Origin: Arthrobacter echini
Lineage (GTDB): Bacteria > Actinomycetota > Actinomycetes > Actinomycetales > Micrococcaceae
Assembly: GCF_008107445.1 (NCBI RefSeq)
Contig: NZ_VSLD01000001.1
Coordinates: 868,001-932,000 of the forward strand
Direction of reading: 5' to 3'
DNA length: 64,000 nt
Shown here piece by piece: positions 1-10,904 of the stretch; the first letter of the stretch is position 1, and each line of letters opens with the position of its first letter. The notes beneath the pieces are model-generated. The model had not been told where the DNA came from and searched no databases. It was given only the letters and a program-made list of their open reading frames with translations. Position numbers and translations under genes: made by a program.

Positions 1-196
1 GCGTGGTGTCGGCCTGCAGCTTGGACGGATTCACGATCAGGGCCACGCGGGTGGGGCCCTCCGCGACCGGCATCGGCCGGTTCACGGACGCTGTGGCTTC
101 GCGGGTCTGCCGGAGTCGTCTCACGGACCAGTACGACCGGAGGGATGCTGCGGCCGCGGAGGCGGCGGCCGTTCCGGCAAGCAGTTTACGGCCCAT
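1..196 (-). CDS. Diacylglycerol kinase family lipid kinase (5' part only)
   Basis: Only the first 65 codons are in the window; the rest lies before base 1. The ATG is at 196-194 on the minus strand. The translation has an alanine-rich, weakly hydrophobic N-terminus followed at about residues 52-62 by [11 protein letters not shown]. That is the nucleotide-binding opening strand and VNP motif of YegS/DgkB-type lipid kinases, which phosphorylate diacylglycerol or related lipids at the inner membrane face. It is transcribed divergently from serS with 67 bp between the starts. A diacylglycerol kinase beside serS is, from memory, common in Micrococcaceae. The family call rests on this short N-terminus and context, so the exact substrate is unknown. 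Confidence 0.6.
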   Translation of the reverse strand, partial: MGRKLLAGTAAASAAAASLRSYWSVRRLRQTREATASVNRPMPVAEGPTRVALIVNPSKLQADTT

Positions 197-263
197 GGTC
201 TTCCACCCTAGCGGCAGTACCGCCGCGGCCGCCGGTCCCGGCGCATTCGGTAGGCTTCATGGT

Positions 264-1544
264 GTGATCGACGTCAACGACCTCCGCCAGCATCCCGAGC
301 AGTACCGAGCCTCGCAGCGCGCCCGCCGGGCGGACGAGTCGATCGTCGACGCCGTGCTGGCCGCGGACACCCGCCGCCGCGAGGCCGTCACGTCCTCCGA
401 GAACCTCCGGGCCGAGCAGAACGCCTTCGGCAAGCGCGTGGCCCAGGCGTCAGGGGAGGAGAAGCAGGCCCTCCTGGCCGAGGTCAGGGACCTGGCCGCC
501 GCGGTGAGGACGGCGGCCGCGGACGCGGATGAGGCCTCGGCGGAGCAGGACGCCCTGCTGCGCGCGCTGCCGAACCTGATCCAGGACGGCACTCCCGAGG
601 GGCTGGAAAAGGACTTCGTGGTGGTCAAGACCGTCGGTGCTCCGCGCGATTTCGCCGCCGAGGGGTTCGAGCCGCGTGATCACCTGGAGCTCGGCGAGCT
701 CATCGGTGCCATCGACATGGAACGCGGGGCGAAGGTCTCGGGCTCGCGCTTCTACTTCTTGAAGGGTGTCGGAGCACGGCTCGAGCTGGCGCTGCTCCGC
801 ATGGCGCTCGACCAGGCGATCGAGGCCGGCTTCACACCCATGATCACCCCCACGCTCGTACGCCCTGAGATCATGCAGGGCACCGGTTTCGACGTGGCGC
901 ACGACGCCGAGATCTATCGGCTCGCCGAGGACGACCTGTATCTCGTGGGAACCTCGGAGGTGGCGCTGGCCGGGTATCACTCCGACGAGATCATCGATCT
1001 CACCGCCGGCCCCGTCCGGTACGCGGGCTGGTCCTCCTGCTATCGCCGGGAGGCCGGATCCCACGGGAAGGACACCCGCGGGATCATCAGGGTCCACCAG
1101 TTCAACAAGGTGGAGATGTTCACCTACACCACGGTGGAGGACGCGGCCGCGGAGCACGAGCGCATGCTCGCCTGGGAGGAGGAGATGCTCGCGAAGGTGG
1201 AGCTTCCCTACCGTGTCATCGACACGGCCGCCGGTGACCTCGGGATGTCCGCGGCCCGCAAGTTCGACTGCGAGGCGTGGGTCCCCACCCAGGGCGACTA
1301 CCGCGAGCTCACGTCCACCTCGAACTGCACCACGTTCCAGGCCCGGCGCCTGAACATCCGTGAACGGCAGGACGGCGAAGGCCGGAAGAGCACACGGGCC
1401 GTCGCCACGCTCAACGGCACGCTCGCGACGACACGCTGGATCGTGGCGATCCTGGAGCATCACCAGAACGCCGACGGATCGATCACGGTGCCCGCCGCGC
1501 TGCGTCCGTACCTGAACGGACTGGAAATCCTCCCTGTCCTCTAG
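264..1544 (+). CDS. serS: Seryl-tRNA synthetase
   Basis: Charges tRNA-Ser with serine in the cytoplasm. The open frame extends further upstream, but the GTG chosen here gives the usual N-terminus ([18 protein letters not shown]) and a 426-residue protein, normal for bacterial SerRS. Residues about 30-105 form the charged antiparallel coiled-coil arm that grips the long variable arm of tRNA-Ser. The class II core follows: motif 2 around [16 protein letters not shown] and motif 3 around [15 protein letters not shown] near the C-terminus. The longer frame would run through the divergent kinase promoter region and encode low-complexity sequence, so it is rejected. Downstream is a HAD phosphatase 42 bp away on the same strand. 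Confidence 0.96.
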   Translation: MIDVNDLRQHPEQYRASQRARRADESIVDAVLAADTRRREAVTSSENLRAEQNAFGKRVAQASGEEKQALLAEVRDLAAAVRTAAADADEASAEQDALLRALPNLIQDGTPEGLEKDFVVVKTVGAPRDFAAEGFEPRDHLELGELIGAIDMERGAKVSGSRFYFLKGVGARLELALLRMALDQAIEAGFTPMITPTLVRPEIMQGTGFDVAHDAEIYRLAEDDLYLVGTSEVALAGYHSDEIIDLTAGPVRYAGWSSCYRREAGSHGKDTRGIIRVHQFNKVEMFTYTTVEDAAAEHERMLAWEEEMLAKVELPYRVIDTAAGDLGMSAARKFDCEAWVPTQGDYRELTSTSNCTTFQARRLNIRERQDGEGRKSTRAVATLNGTLATTRWIVAILEHHQNADGSITVPAALRPYLNGLEILPVL

Positions 1545-1586
1545 GCCGCCCGCCCCGGGCGTCGGTGGTGTCTGGTTCACTGGAGT

Positions 1587-2423
1587 ATGACCACTTTGAC
1601 CAGTGCTGGCAACGACGACCAGCAGGAGACCACCCGTAGGCACCTCGTCGCCCTGGATGTCGACGGCACGCTCGTGGACCACGACGGGTCGATGACGGAC
1701 GAGGTGCGCGCCGCCGCCCGGGCCGTCGTCGAGGCGGGACACGACGTCATCATCGCCACCGGACGCTCCCTCGGAGCCACCCTTCCGGTAATCCGTCTGC
1801 TCGGCATCACACGGGGATTCGCCGTGTGCTCGAACGGCGGAGTCACGCTGCGTCTCGACGCCGGCCTCCCAGGCGGTTTCGAGGTTCTCGAACGCATCAC
1901 CTTCGACCCGAAGCCCGCACTGACGGCGCTACGCGAGAGGCTGCCCACGGCCAAGTACGCCCTCGAGGACGACCGCGGCAGATTCCTCGCCACCGAGAGT
2001 TTCCAGGACGCCAGCTTCGGCGCGGAGACCCAGAGCGTCGGTTTCGAGGAAATGCTCACGAGCCGGGCTGTGCGCGTGGTGGTCTTCAGCACCGATTCAT
2101 CGGCCGAGGACTTCGGTGACGCCGTCGCCTCGATCGGACTGCACGGCGTCACCTACTCCGTCGGCTGGACGGCGTGGCTGGACATCGCGGCCTCCGGTGT
2201 CACGAAGGCCAGCGCCCTCGAGGTGCTCCGGCAGCGCCTCGGGACGCACCCCGACAACACCGTCGCCGTGGGCGACGGGCGCAACGACGTCGAGATGCTC
2301 CAGTGGGCAGGGCGCGGTGTGGCCATGGGCCAGGCACCGGAGGAGGTGCGCGCGATGGCGTCCGAGGTGACGGGCAGCGTGTACGACGACGGCGCCGCCA
2401 AGGTGCTGCGCTCGCTGGTCTGA
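1587..2423 (+). CDS. Cof-type HAD-IIB family hydrolase
   Basis: A 278-residue haloacid-dehalogenase phosphatase. Motif I is LDVDGTLVD with the nucleophile Asp at residue 24 and the acid/base Asp at 26. Motif II lies around VIIATGRSL and motif IV around VGDGRNDVEMLQWAG, with the large type IIB cap domain between them. Members dephosphorylate small metabolites such as sugar phosphates or pyridoxal phosphate; the substrate cannot be read from sequence. It follows serS closely, and its stop overlaps the next start (TGATG), so it is co-translated with the glycerate kinase gene. That coupling could suggest a role in three-carbon phosphate metabolism, but this is inference. Confidence 0.85.
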   Translation: MTTLTSAGNDDQQETTRRHLVALDVDGTLVDHDGSMTDEVRAAARAVVEAGHDVIIATGRSLGATLPVIRLLGITRGFAVCSNGGVTLRLDAGLPGGFEVLERITFDPKPALTALRERLPTAKYALEDDRGRFLATESFQDASFGAETQSVGFEEMLTSRAVRVVVFSTDSSAEDFGDAVASIGLHGVTYSVGWTAWLDIAASGVTKASALEVLRQRLGTHPDNTVAVGDGRNDVEMLQWAGRGVAMGQAPEEVRAMASEVTGSVYDDGAAKVLRSLV

Positions 2424-3631
2424 TGATCGCCGCGGCGCACGATCCGGTGCCCGATCCGGAGCACGCTCCGGCGCCGGTGCCTGCGGTCAACTCGCCTAGG
2501 CCGAGGCGTGTCGTCGTCGCCCCCGACAAGTTCAGGGGTTCCCTGTCCGCGCCCGAGGTGGCCCGTCACGTGGCGAACGGACTGCGGAGGCGGATTCCGG
2601 AGCTCCACGTGGTCGAGGTCCCGATGGCCGACGGCGGCGAGGGCACCCTGGAGGCTGCGTTCGCCGCCGGTTACGGGCAGCGCTGGTTCGAGGTCCCAGG
2701 ACCGACGGGCGAGCCGGTGCGGGCGGCGCTCGGGATCCGGGGGACGCACGCCGTCGTCGAACTGGCCGCCGCGTCCGGCCTCGCCCTCCTCCCCGGTGGT
2801 ACGCCCCGCCCACTCGATGCGACCAGCGAGGGCACCGGAGCGCTGCTCGGCCACGCGCTCGACGCCGGGTGCACCCGGATCGTGCTGGGCGTCGGTGGCA
2901 GCGCCTGCACGGACGGCGGGGCGGGGCTGCTGCGGGGACTGGGGGCGCGCCTGCTCGACGACGACGGCGAGGAGCTCGCCCCGGGAGGAGCCGCCCTGCA
3001 AGATCTGACCCGGATCGACCTGACCGGCCTCGACGCCCGGCTGGGCCACACGACGATGATCCTCGCCAGCGATGTGGACAACGCCCTCCTCGGCCCGGCC
3101 GGAGCGGCGGCGGTCTTCGGCCCGCAGAAAGGCGCGACGCCGGAGGACGTCCTGGCCCTGGACGCGGGCCTCGCGCAGTTCGTCTCCGTCCTCGGCGCCG
3201 CACTCGGTCCGCGTGCCGCCGACCTCTCCCGCGCCCCGGGCGCCGGTGCTGCCGGGGGCACCGGGTACGCGGCGCTGGCGGTCCTCGGCGCCGCCCGCCG
3301 CCCCGGGGTGGACGTGGTCCTGGAGTTCGTCGGTCTCGCAGGCCGGCTCGACGGCGCCGAGCTCGTCATCACGGGTGAGGGGAGCCTCGACGCGCAGAGC
3401 CTGTCCGGCAAGACGCCCGTCGGCGTGGCCCGGCTCGCCGCCGCCCACGGCTGCCCCGTCGTGGCGGTGTGCGGCAGGAACGAGCTCACGCCCGCCGAGC
3501 AGCGCGGGGCCGGGTTCTCCCGCGTGCTCGCCCTCACGGAGCTCGAACCCGACCTCCGGCGGTGCATGACCGACGCCGCCGTCCTGCTGGAACAGGCCGG
3601 GGAGCAGCTGGCGCCCGACCCGCCGGCGTAG
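2423..3631 (+). CDS. glxK: Glycerate kinase (GckA/GlxK-type)
   Basis: ATP-dependent phosphorylation of glycerate (family products are 2- or 3-phosphoglycerate), feeding glyoxylate- or serine-derived carbon into glycolysis. The 402-residue protein opens its conserved part with VVVAPDKFRGSLSAPEVA (about residues 30-47), the family's signature. Other conserved blocks are VPMADGGEGTLEA, LGVGGSACTDGGAG and the C-terminal VITGEGSLDAQSLSGKTPVGVA. The start ATG overlaps the stop of the HAD gene (TGATG), so it is translationally coupled. The open frame extends upstream inside the HAD gene, but that part is a shadow. The first 28 or so residues are a proline/alanine-rich extension not needed for the fold. 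Confidence 0.92.
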   Translation: MIAAAHDPVPDPEHAPAPVPAVNSPRPRRVVVAPDKFRGSLSAPEVARHVANGLRRRIPELHVVEVPMADGGEGTLEAAFAAGYGQRWFEVPGPTGEPVRAALGIRGTHAVVELAAASGLALLPGGTPRPLDATSEGTGALLGHALDAGCTRIVLGVGGSACTDGGAGLLRGLGARLLDDDGEELAPGGAALQDLTRIDLTGLDARLGHTTMILASDVDNALLGPAGAAAVFGPQKGATPEDVLALDAGLAQFVSVLGAALGPRAADLSRAPGAGAAGGTGYAALAVLGAARRPGVDVVLEFVGLAGRLDGAELVITGEGSLDAQSLSGKTPVGVARLAAAHGCPVVAVCGRNELTPAEQRGAGFSRVLALTELEPDLRRCMTDAAVLLEQAGEQLAPDPPA

Positions 3632-5679
<2,048 letters not shown>

Positions 5680-5721
5680 GGCATCAGGACGTCCGGGTGC
5701 AGGAACGGCCCGGTCTCCGGG

Positions 5722-6288
5722 TCAGTGGCCCTCGGGGGAGTCGGTGGCGTTCTTCGCCTCGACGTCGATGTCGCGGCCCTGCGGCTGGTCCTCCGCGCTG
5801 CCCTCACCGAGCGCCCGGAAGCGCTCGAGCGAGGCCTCGACCTCCGCCTCGGCCTCCGCGCGGCCGGCCCAGTCGGCGGCCTCCACCCACTTGCCGGGCT
5901 CGAGGTCCTTGTACCGCTCGAAGAAGTGCTTGATCTCGTCGAGCAGGAAATCGGGGACGTCGGAGAGCTCCTGGATGTGCTCGAACCGGGGATCGACCGG
6001 AACGCAGAGGATCTTCGCGTCCCCGCCGCCGTCGTCGGTCATGTTGAAGACACCGATGGGCCGGGACTCCACCAGGACCCCCGGGATCAGATCGAAGTCC
6101 TGCAGCATGACGAGCGCATCCAGCGGATCGCCGTCCTCGCCGAGCGTGTTCTCGAAGTAGCCGTAGTGCGTGGGGTACTGCATGGAGGTGAACAGGACAC
6201 GGTCGAGGCGCAGTCGGTGTGTCTCGTGGTCGATCTCGTACTTCACGCGCGAACCCTTGGGGATCTCGATGGTGACGTCGAGCTTCAT
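5722..6288 (-). CDS. ppa: Inorganic pyrophosphatase (family I)
   Basis: Hydrolyses pyrophosphate to two phosphates, driving biosynthetic reactions forward. The protein opens [20 protein letters not shown], which carries the conserved Lys and Glu of the active site. The family signature [10 protein letters not shown] spans residues 51-60, with metal-binding Asp 52, 54 and 57. Further metal and phosphate ligands are visible in [13 protein letters not shown] and in the [14 protein letters not shown] block. At 188 residues it is about 20 residues longer than the usual bacterial form because of an acidic, low-complexity C-terminal tail. It is divergent from dacB across 155 bp, an arrangement also found in mycobacteria. 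Confidence 0.97.
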   Translation of the reverse strand: MKLDVTIEIPKGSRVKYEIDHETHRLRLDRVLFTSMQYPTHYGYFENTLGEDGDPLDALVMLQDFDLIPGVLVESRPIGVFNMTDDGGGDAKILCVPVDPRFEHIQELSDVPDFLLDEIKHFFERYKDLEPGKWVEAADWAGRAEAEAEVEASLERFRALGEGSAEDQPQGRDIDVEAKNATDSPEGH

Positions 6289-6443
6289 GGCAACTCCTGG
6301 GAATGGGTCGGTGCTGGGCCGCGGCCGCGCCCTGCCGGTCTACTGTGTACTCGTCGGTTCCCAACATATCGGTCGCCCGCCCCTACCGGGGCATCCGGCC
6401 GCCGAGCCGGCCCTGATCGGCCTCGCGACGTGGAAGGACACAG

Positions 6444-7859
6444 ATGACGCGCCTGCTCCGCCTGCTGACGGGTCTCCTGGCGGTCCTGGTCCTGGTGGTC
6501 GGAGTCCGGGCGGTCCTCGAGCCGTCGTCGCGCGGGCCGGCGGAGCCGTCGGCCGTGACTCCGACGCAGCAGGTCCTGCCGTCCACGGTCCCGCTGCCGG
6601 ACGTCCTGGCGACGCTGTCCCCGTCCGCGCCCGCTCCCGACCCGGCGGTGCTCGGCCCCTTGCTGGAAGCCGCCCTCCGGTTCCAGGGCCCGGGGAGCTT
6701 CGCCGGGACCGTCGTCGATTCGAGCGACGGCACCGTCCTCTTCACCCGGGACGAGGCCCGCCTGCAGGCGCCCGCCTCGAACATCAAACTGTTCACGGCC
6801 GTCGCCGCCATGACCTACGCCGGGCCCGGGGAGCGCCTCACGACGTCGGTCCGGTCCTCCGCCGCCCGGCCCGGAGCCCTCTATCTGCACGGCGGCGGCG
6901 ACGTCCTCCTCGGTGCCGGGCTCTCCGACCCCGACGCCGTCGTGGGGCATGCCGGGCTGGGTACCCTCGCGGCCGAGACGGCGGCCACCCTCGACCCCGG
7001 AGCCGGGCCGTACACCGTGTACCTCGACGACAGCCTGTTCACCGGCCCCGCACTGAACCCCACCTGGGCCCGGGGAGACATCGACGCGGGGCAGATCGCG
7101 CCGGTGCATGCCCTCGCCGTCAACTCCGCATGGCTGGGGGAGGGGCGGACCAGCGGGCCGCGCTCGCAGGACGCGGCCCTCGACGCCGCACGCACGTTCG
7201 CCGCGGCACTCTCCACAGCGGCGGCCGAACGCGGCATCACCGTCGGTGCCGGCGTGGAACGGGCGAGTGTGCCCGGTGACGCCCGGTCCGTCGCCGCGGT
7301 GGAGTCGGCACCGCTGGAGGACCAGGTGCACCGCATGCTGGAGGTCTCCGACAACTACCTGGCCGAGGCCCTGGCGCGCAGCGCCGCGCTCGGGAGCGGC
7401 CGGCCCGCGTCGTCCGACGGCGCCACCCGGACCCTCGCCGCCGCCGCCGAGCGCCTCGGCGTACCGGGCGAGGGACTGGTCCTCGGGGACGCGGCGGGAC
7501 TGTCGGTCCGCAACGCCGTCTCCCCCATCCAGCTGGCCGTGCTGCTCCGCGCCACGACCACATCGGATGTGCCCGGCCTCGTGGCCGTGGCCCGCTCGCT
7601 GCCCGTCGCCGGGGCCACAGGAACCCTGTCCGGGCGGTTCGCCCCCGAGGACGGCCGCTCCGCAGCGGGTGCCGGAGTGGTACGGGCCAAGACCGGCACG
7701 CTCAACGCCGTCACGGCGCTCTCGGGGCACGTGGTGACGGTCGACGGCCGGCTGCTCGTGTTCTCCTTCCTCGCCGCGGGGCTCGACGGCAACACGGCCC
7801 AGGCACGGGCCGCGGCCGACGGCGCCGCGGCGATCCTGGCCTCGTGCGGCTGCCGGTAG
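6444..7859 (+). CDS. dacB: D-alanyl-D-alanine carboxypeptidase/endopeptidase (class C PBP)
   Basis: Trims peptidoglycan stem peptides outside the membrane. The N-terminus (residues 1-24) is a single hydrophobic segment after a short basic stretch, giving a membrane anchor or uncleaved signal. All three penicillin-binding motifs are present: SxxK as ASNIK with Ser112 and Lys115, SDN in VSDNYLAEALA near residue 298, and KTG in VRAKTGTLNAV in the C-terminal third. The large insertion between the first two motifs is typical of PBP4/DacB enzymes (471 residues). It heads the plus-strand housekeeping run. Its stop codon lies inside a 30-bp tandem duplication. Confidence 0.92.
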   Translation: MTRLLRLLTGLLAVLVLVVGVRAVLEPSSRGPAEPSAVTPTQQVLPSTVPLPDVLATLSPSAPAPDPAVLGPLLEAALRFQGPGSFAGTVVDSSDGTVLFTRDEARLQAPASNIKLFTAVAAMTYAGPGERLTTSVRSSAARPGALYLHGGGDVLLGAGLSDPDAVVGHAGLGTLAAETAATLDPGAGPYTVYLDDSLFTGPALNPTWARGDIDAGQIAPVHALAVNSAWLGEGRTSGPRSQDAALDAARTFAAALSTAAAERGITVGAGVERASVPGDARSVAAVESAPLEDQVHRMLEVSDNYLAEALARSAALGSGRPASSDGATRTLAAAAERLGVPGEGLVLGDAAGLSVRNAVSPIQLAVLLRATTTSDVPGLVAVARSLPVAGATGTLSGRFAPEDGRSAAGAGVVRAKTGTLNAVTALSGHVVTVDGRLLVFSFLAAGLDGNTAQARAAADGAAAILASCGCR

Positions 7860-7922
7860 CGCCTCCCACCGGCCGAACGCTCCCGGTAGCGGCTCCCACC
7901 GGCCGGAGGCTCCCGGTGGAAG
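7854..7922. repeat. 30-bp tandem repeat spanning the dacB stop codon
   Basis: Two consecutive 30-bp units (7854-7883 and 7884-7913) match at 27 of 30 positions, and a third partial copy starts at 7914. Each unit begins CGGTAGC, so the dacB stop codon sits inside unit 1. The second unit plus the partial third form a hairpin (CCACCGG at 7896-7902 with CCGGTGG at 7913-7919) without a T tract. It may act as a weak terminator or simply be a recent slippage duplication. Confidence 0.6.
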
Positions 7923-7955
7923 CAGTGTGTCCGCGGGATGTGATCGAATAGGCGC

Positions 7956-9092
7956 ATGTCCCGGAACGAGTCAGCACCACCCCGCCCGCAGCTGGTCAAC
8001 TGGGAGATCGCTGCCTCCACGGCGGCGTCCCTGACCCCGGCCGGACCGACGATGAAGCCGGCCGAGATAGCCCGGGCCGTGGAGAACATCCGCCGGCTGG
8101 CCGACGACTCCGTGGCCCACGTCCACGCCATCTCGCGGCTCGACGCCGCGCGGGACCTCCGCGACTCCGAGCTCCTGGTCATCGACCGCGCCTCCTGGTC
8201 GAGGGCCAACGCCCACAGCTTCCGGACGCTCCTCGAGCCCGCTCTGGACCAGCTCGCTGCCTCGCGGCCCGAGGTGATGCGCTCCGCGTCGCTGGCCCTG
8301 GGCGGAACCCTCACCGGTGTGCAGCTCGGCACCATCCTCGCCTTCCTCTCCAGCAAGGTGCTGGGACAGTACGATCCGTTCGTCCCCTCTCGGCACGGCC
8401 AGGGCGGCAGGCTCATGCTCGTCGCCCCCAACATGATCGCCGTGGAGCGCGAACTGAACGTGGACCCCTCGGACTTCCGGCTCTGGGTGTGCCTCCACGA
8501 ACAGACCCACCGCGTGCAGTTCGCCGCCGCGCCCTGGCTGCGGGATCACATGACGAGTCACATCGGAGAGCTGACCTCCGGTCTGATGGACAAGGCCGAC
8601 TCGCTCTCCGAGCGCCTCGGAGCCGCGGTCAAGAATCTGGCGTCGGCGGCTCCGCGCTCCCGTGACGCAGCGGTCGAGACCCGGGAGGGGCCCCGCGACG
8701 GCGGTGTGCTGTCGATGCTCCAGGGGCCCGAGGACAAGGCCAGGCTCTCGCATTTGACCGCCGTCATGAGTCTGCTCGAGGGCCACGCGAACGTGGTGAT
8801 GGACGGCGTGGACGGGAGCATCGTCCCCTCCGTCAAGACCATCCGCCGGCGCTTCAACGCCCGCGGCACCTCCCGCGGGCCCCTCGAGAAGCTCATCCGG
8901 CAGCTCATGGGACTGGACGCCAAGATGCGCCAGTACAGCGACGGCTCCAGATTCGTCCGCCGCGTGGTCAGCCAGACCGGCATGGACGGCTTCAACGCCG
9001 TCTGGGAATCGGCCGCGTACCTGCCCACCGAGCAGGAGATCCATGCCCCCGACGAGTGGATCGACAGGATGAGCCTGCGGCGCCATGGCTAG
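7956..9092 (+). CDS. Zinc-dependent metalloprotease, DUF2342 family
   Basis: A 378-residue actinobacterial protein with a gluzincin-like metal site. HEQTH at residues 181-185 provides two zinc ligands and the catalytic Glu, and the later LEGHANVVMDGVDG block supplies the third-ligand region typical of this family. No signal peptide is evident, so it is probably cytoplasmic. Family members have been annotated as F420-biosynthesis associated, but no F420 genes are visible here and the true substrate is unknown. Its last eight bases overlap the start of tilS. The dacB-DUF2342-tilS-hpt order is conserved in mycobacteria and other Actinobacteria. Confidence 0.85.
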   Translation: MSRNESAPPRPQLVNWEIAASTAASLTPAGPTMKPAEIARAVENIRRLADDSVAHVHAISRLDAARDLRDSELLVIDRASWSRANAHSFRTLLEPALDQLAASRPEVMRSASLALGGTLTGVQLGTILAFLSSKVLGQYDPFVPSRHGQGGRLMLVAPNMIAVERELNVDPSDFRLWVCLHEQTHRVQFAAAPWLRDHMTSHIGELTSGLMDKADSLSERLGAAVKNLASAAPRSRDAAVETREGPRDGGVLSMLQGPEDKARLSHLTAVMSLLEGHANVVMDGVDGSIVPSVKTIRRRFNARGTSRGPLEKLIRQLMGLDAKMRQYSDGSRFVRRVVSQTGMDGFNAVWESAAYLPTEQEIHAPDEWIDRMSLRRHG

Positions 9093-10179
9093 ACGCCCCC
9101 GGCTGCTGCCCGCGGTGGGGACCGCGCGCAATCTGCTCGGTGCGAGTCTCGAGGGAATCCTCACCGGGTCGGTCGCGGACGGCTCCGCCGGGCTGCCGCT
9201 CGTACTCGTCGCCTGCAGCGGCGGAACAGACTCGCTGGCGCTCGCCGCCGTCGCCGCTCATCTTGTCCACACCGGGCGCGCCCGGGTCGGGGCCGTCGTC
9301 GTCGACCACGGGTTGCAGCCCGACAGCCACGCGATCGCCGAACGTGCCGCCGGCGCAGCACGGACGCTGGGCCTGGATCCCGTGCACGTGTACCGGGTCG
9401 AGGTCCGGCGCGAGGGCATGGGGCCGGAGGCCGCCGCCCGCAGTGCGCGCTACGCAGCGCTCGACGACGCCGCGGTCACGCTGGGGGCCTCGGCGGTCCT
9501 GCTCGGCCACACGCTCGACGACCAGGCGGAGCAGGTGCTGCTGGGCCTTGCCAGGGGTTCGGGCACGCGGTCCCTCGCGGGCATGCCGGCACGCCGCGGT
9601 CTCTACGTCCGTCCCTTCCTCGAGCTGCGGCGTGCCGACACCGAGGCCATCTGCGGCTTCTACGGCCTCGAGCCCTGGCACGACCCCACCAATCTCGATC
9701 CGGCGTTCGCCCGGTCACGGGTCCGCGCCGAAGTACTGCCGTTCCTCGAGGACCGGCTCGGTCCCGGCATAGCGCAGGCGCTGGCACGCTCGGCGCGGAT
9801 CCTCGGGCAGGACGCCGATCACCTCTCCGAGCTCAGCCACCGGGCGTACACCGGGATGCGGATCGAGGGCGACGACGGCGAGGTGCTGCTCCCGGAGGAC
9901 GGTCTGCGCGCCCTCCCGGCGGCATTGCGTCAGCGGGTGCTGGCCCTGGCGGCCCTCGAGCTCGGCGCCTTCCAGCCGAGCGCCGAACGGCTCCGTGCGG
10001 CGGAGTCGCTGCTGGAGCGGAAGGGGTCCGCCGGGCCCGTGCAGCTCGGGGGCGGGGTGAGCGTCAACCGCCAGGTCCGGGGGCGGTCGGTTCTCCGCGG
10101 AGAACCAGGCTATGGCAATCTTGTCCTTGGCAACAACGGTGCCGGCGTGAAGAAGTCGCGCCGTCCAACCCAGGAGTAA
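9085..10179 (+). CDS. tilS: tRNA(Ile)-lysidine synthetase
   Basis: Converts the wobble cytidine of the CAU-anticodon tRNA-Ile to lysidine so that AUA is read as isoleucine. The PP-loop ATP-binding motif SGGTDS is at residues 45-50, followed by [10 protein letters not shown] and [21 protein letters not shown], both standard TilS blocks. The 364-residue length lacks the full C-terminal domain of the E. coli enzyme, as is usual in Actinobacteria. The start overlaps the end of the metalloprotease gene by 8 bp and hpt follows after 3 bp, so all three are probably one transcript. Confidence 0.93.
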   Translation: MARRPRLLPAVGTARNLLGASLEGILTGSVADGSAGLPLVLVACSGGTDSLALAAVAAHLVHTGRARVGAVVVDHGLQPDSHAIAERAAGAARTLGLDPVHVYRVEVRREGMGPEAAARSARYAALDDAAVTLGASAVLLGHTLDDQAEQVLLGLARGSGTRSLAGMPARRGLYVRPFLELRRADTEAICGFYGLEPWHDPTNLDPAFARSRVRAEVLPFLEDRLGPGIAQALARSARILGQDADHLSELSHRAYTGMRIEGDDGEVLLPEDGLRALPAALRQRVLALAALELGAFQPSAERLRAAESLLERKGSAGPVQLGGGVSVNRQVRGRSVLRGEPGYGNLVLGNNGAGVKKSRRPTQE

Positions 10180-10182
10180 TCG

Positions 10183-10734
10183 GTGGATTCCAACGACGTC
10201 CGGTCAGATCTCAAGCACGTCCTCTACACCAGGGAAGAGATCCAGCAGCGGATCACCGAACTCGCGGCGCAGATCGACGCCGATTACCAGGGCCGGGACA
10301 TCCTCCTGGTGGGTGTGCTCAAGGGCGCGGTGATGGTGATGGCCGATCTGGCCCGCGCACTGCACTCGCATGTCACCATGGACTGGATGGCGGTCTCGTC
10401 CTACGGATCCGGGACACAGTCCTCCGGCGTGGTCAGGATCCTGAAGGATCTGGAGACCGACCTCATGGGCAAGCACGTCCTGATCGCCGAGGACATCATC
10501 GACTCCGGGCTCACGCTCTCCTGGCTGAAGGCCAATCTCCTCTCGCGCGGGCCGGCCTCCGTGGAGATCTGCACACTGCTGCGCAAGCCCGACGCCGCGA
10601 AGGTGGAGATCGACGTCAAGTACGTCGGCTACGAGATCCCGAGCGAATTCGTGGTGGGCTACGGACTCGATTTCGCCGAGAAGTACCGCAATCTCGATTT
10701 CATCGGCACGCTGGCCCCGCACATCTACGAGTAG
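10183..10734 (+). CDS. hpt: Hypoxanthine-guanine phosphoribosyltransferase
   Basis: Salvages hypoxanthine and guanine using PRPP. The GTG start follows a CAGGAG ribosome-binding site by about six bases. The PRPP-binding loop [13 protein letters not shown] carries the acidic pair Glu103-Asp104, the flexible-loop region is [16 protein letters not shown], and the C-terminal [14 protein letters not shown] is characteristic. Length (183 residues) is normal. It follows tilS by 3 bp, a pairing conserved from Bacillus to mycobacteria. A 170-bp gap separates it from ftsH. Confidence 0.96.
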   Translation: MDSNDVRSDLKHVLYTREEIQQRITELAAQIDADYQGRDILLVGVLKGAVMVMADLARALHSHVTMDWMAVSSYGSGTQSSGVVRILKDLETDLMGKHVLIAEDIIDSGLTLSWLKANLLSRGPASVEICTLLRKPDAAKVEIDVKYVGYEIPSEFVVGYGLDFAEKYRNLDFIGTLAPHIYE

Positions 10735-10872
10735 GTCCTCACCGCCCGCCGGCAGTACGCCCAGAGGGAACTATTGGCGTCAGCCATGCGTGGTGCAGCA
10801 CGGACGGTGTATATCTTGGAAAGCCGACCGGGCGGCTCCGGCTGCGCGCCCGCACATTTTTACTTGCACCAG

Positions 10873-10904
10873 CAGGAGGGACAGGGCTTGCTGCCCTGAG
10901 ACGA
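10873..10904 (+). promoter_or_regulatory. Distant ribosome-binding site with intervening hairpin upstream of ftsH
   Basis: The only good Shine-Dalgarno (CAGGAGGG, 10873-10880) lies 24 bases before the ftsH ATG, too far for direct use. Between them, CAGGGC (10882-10887) and GCCCTG (10893-10898) form a perfect 6-bp stem with loop TTGCT. Folding this 17-base hairpin leaves a 7-base effective spacing. No alternative ATG or GTG start lies closer to the Shine-Dalgarno in the ftsH frame. Confidence 0.5.
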
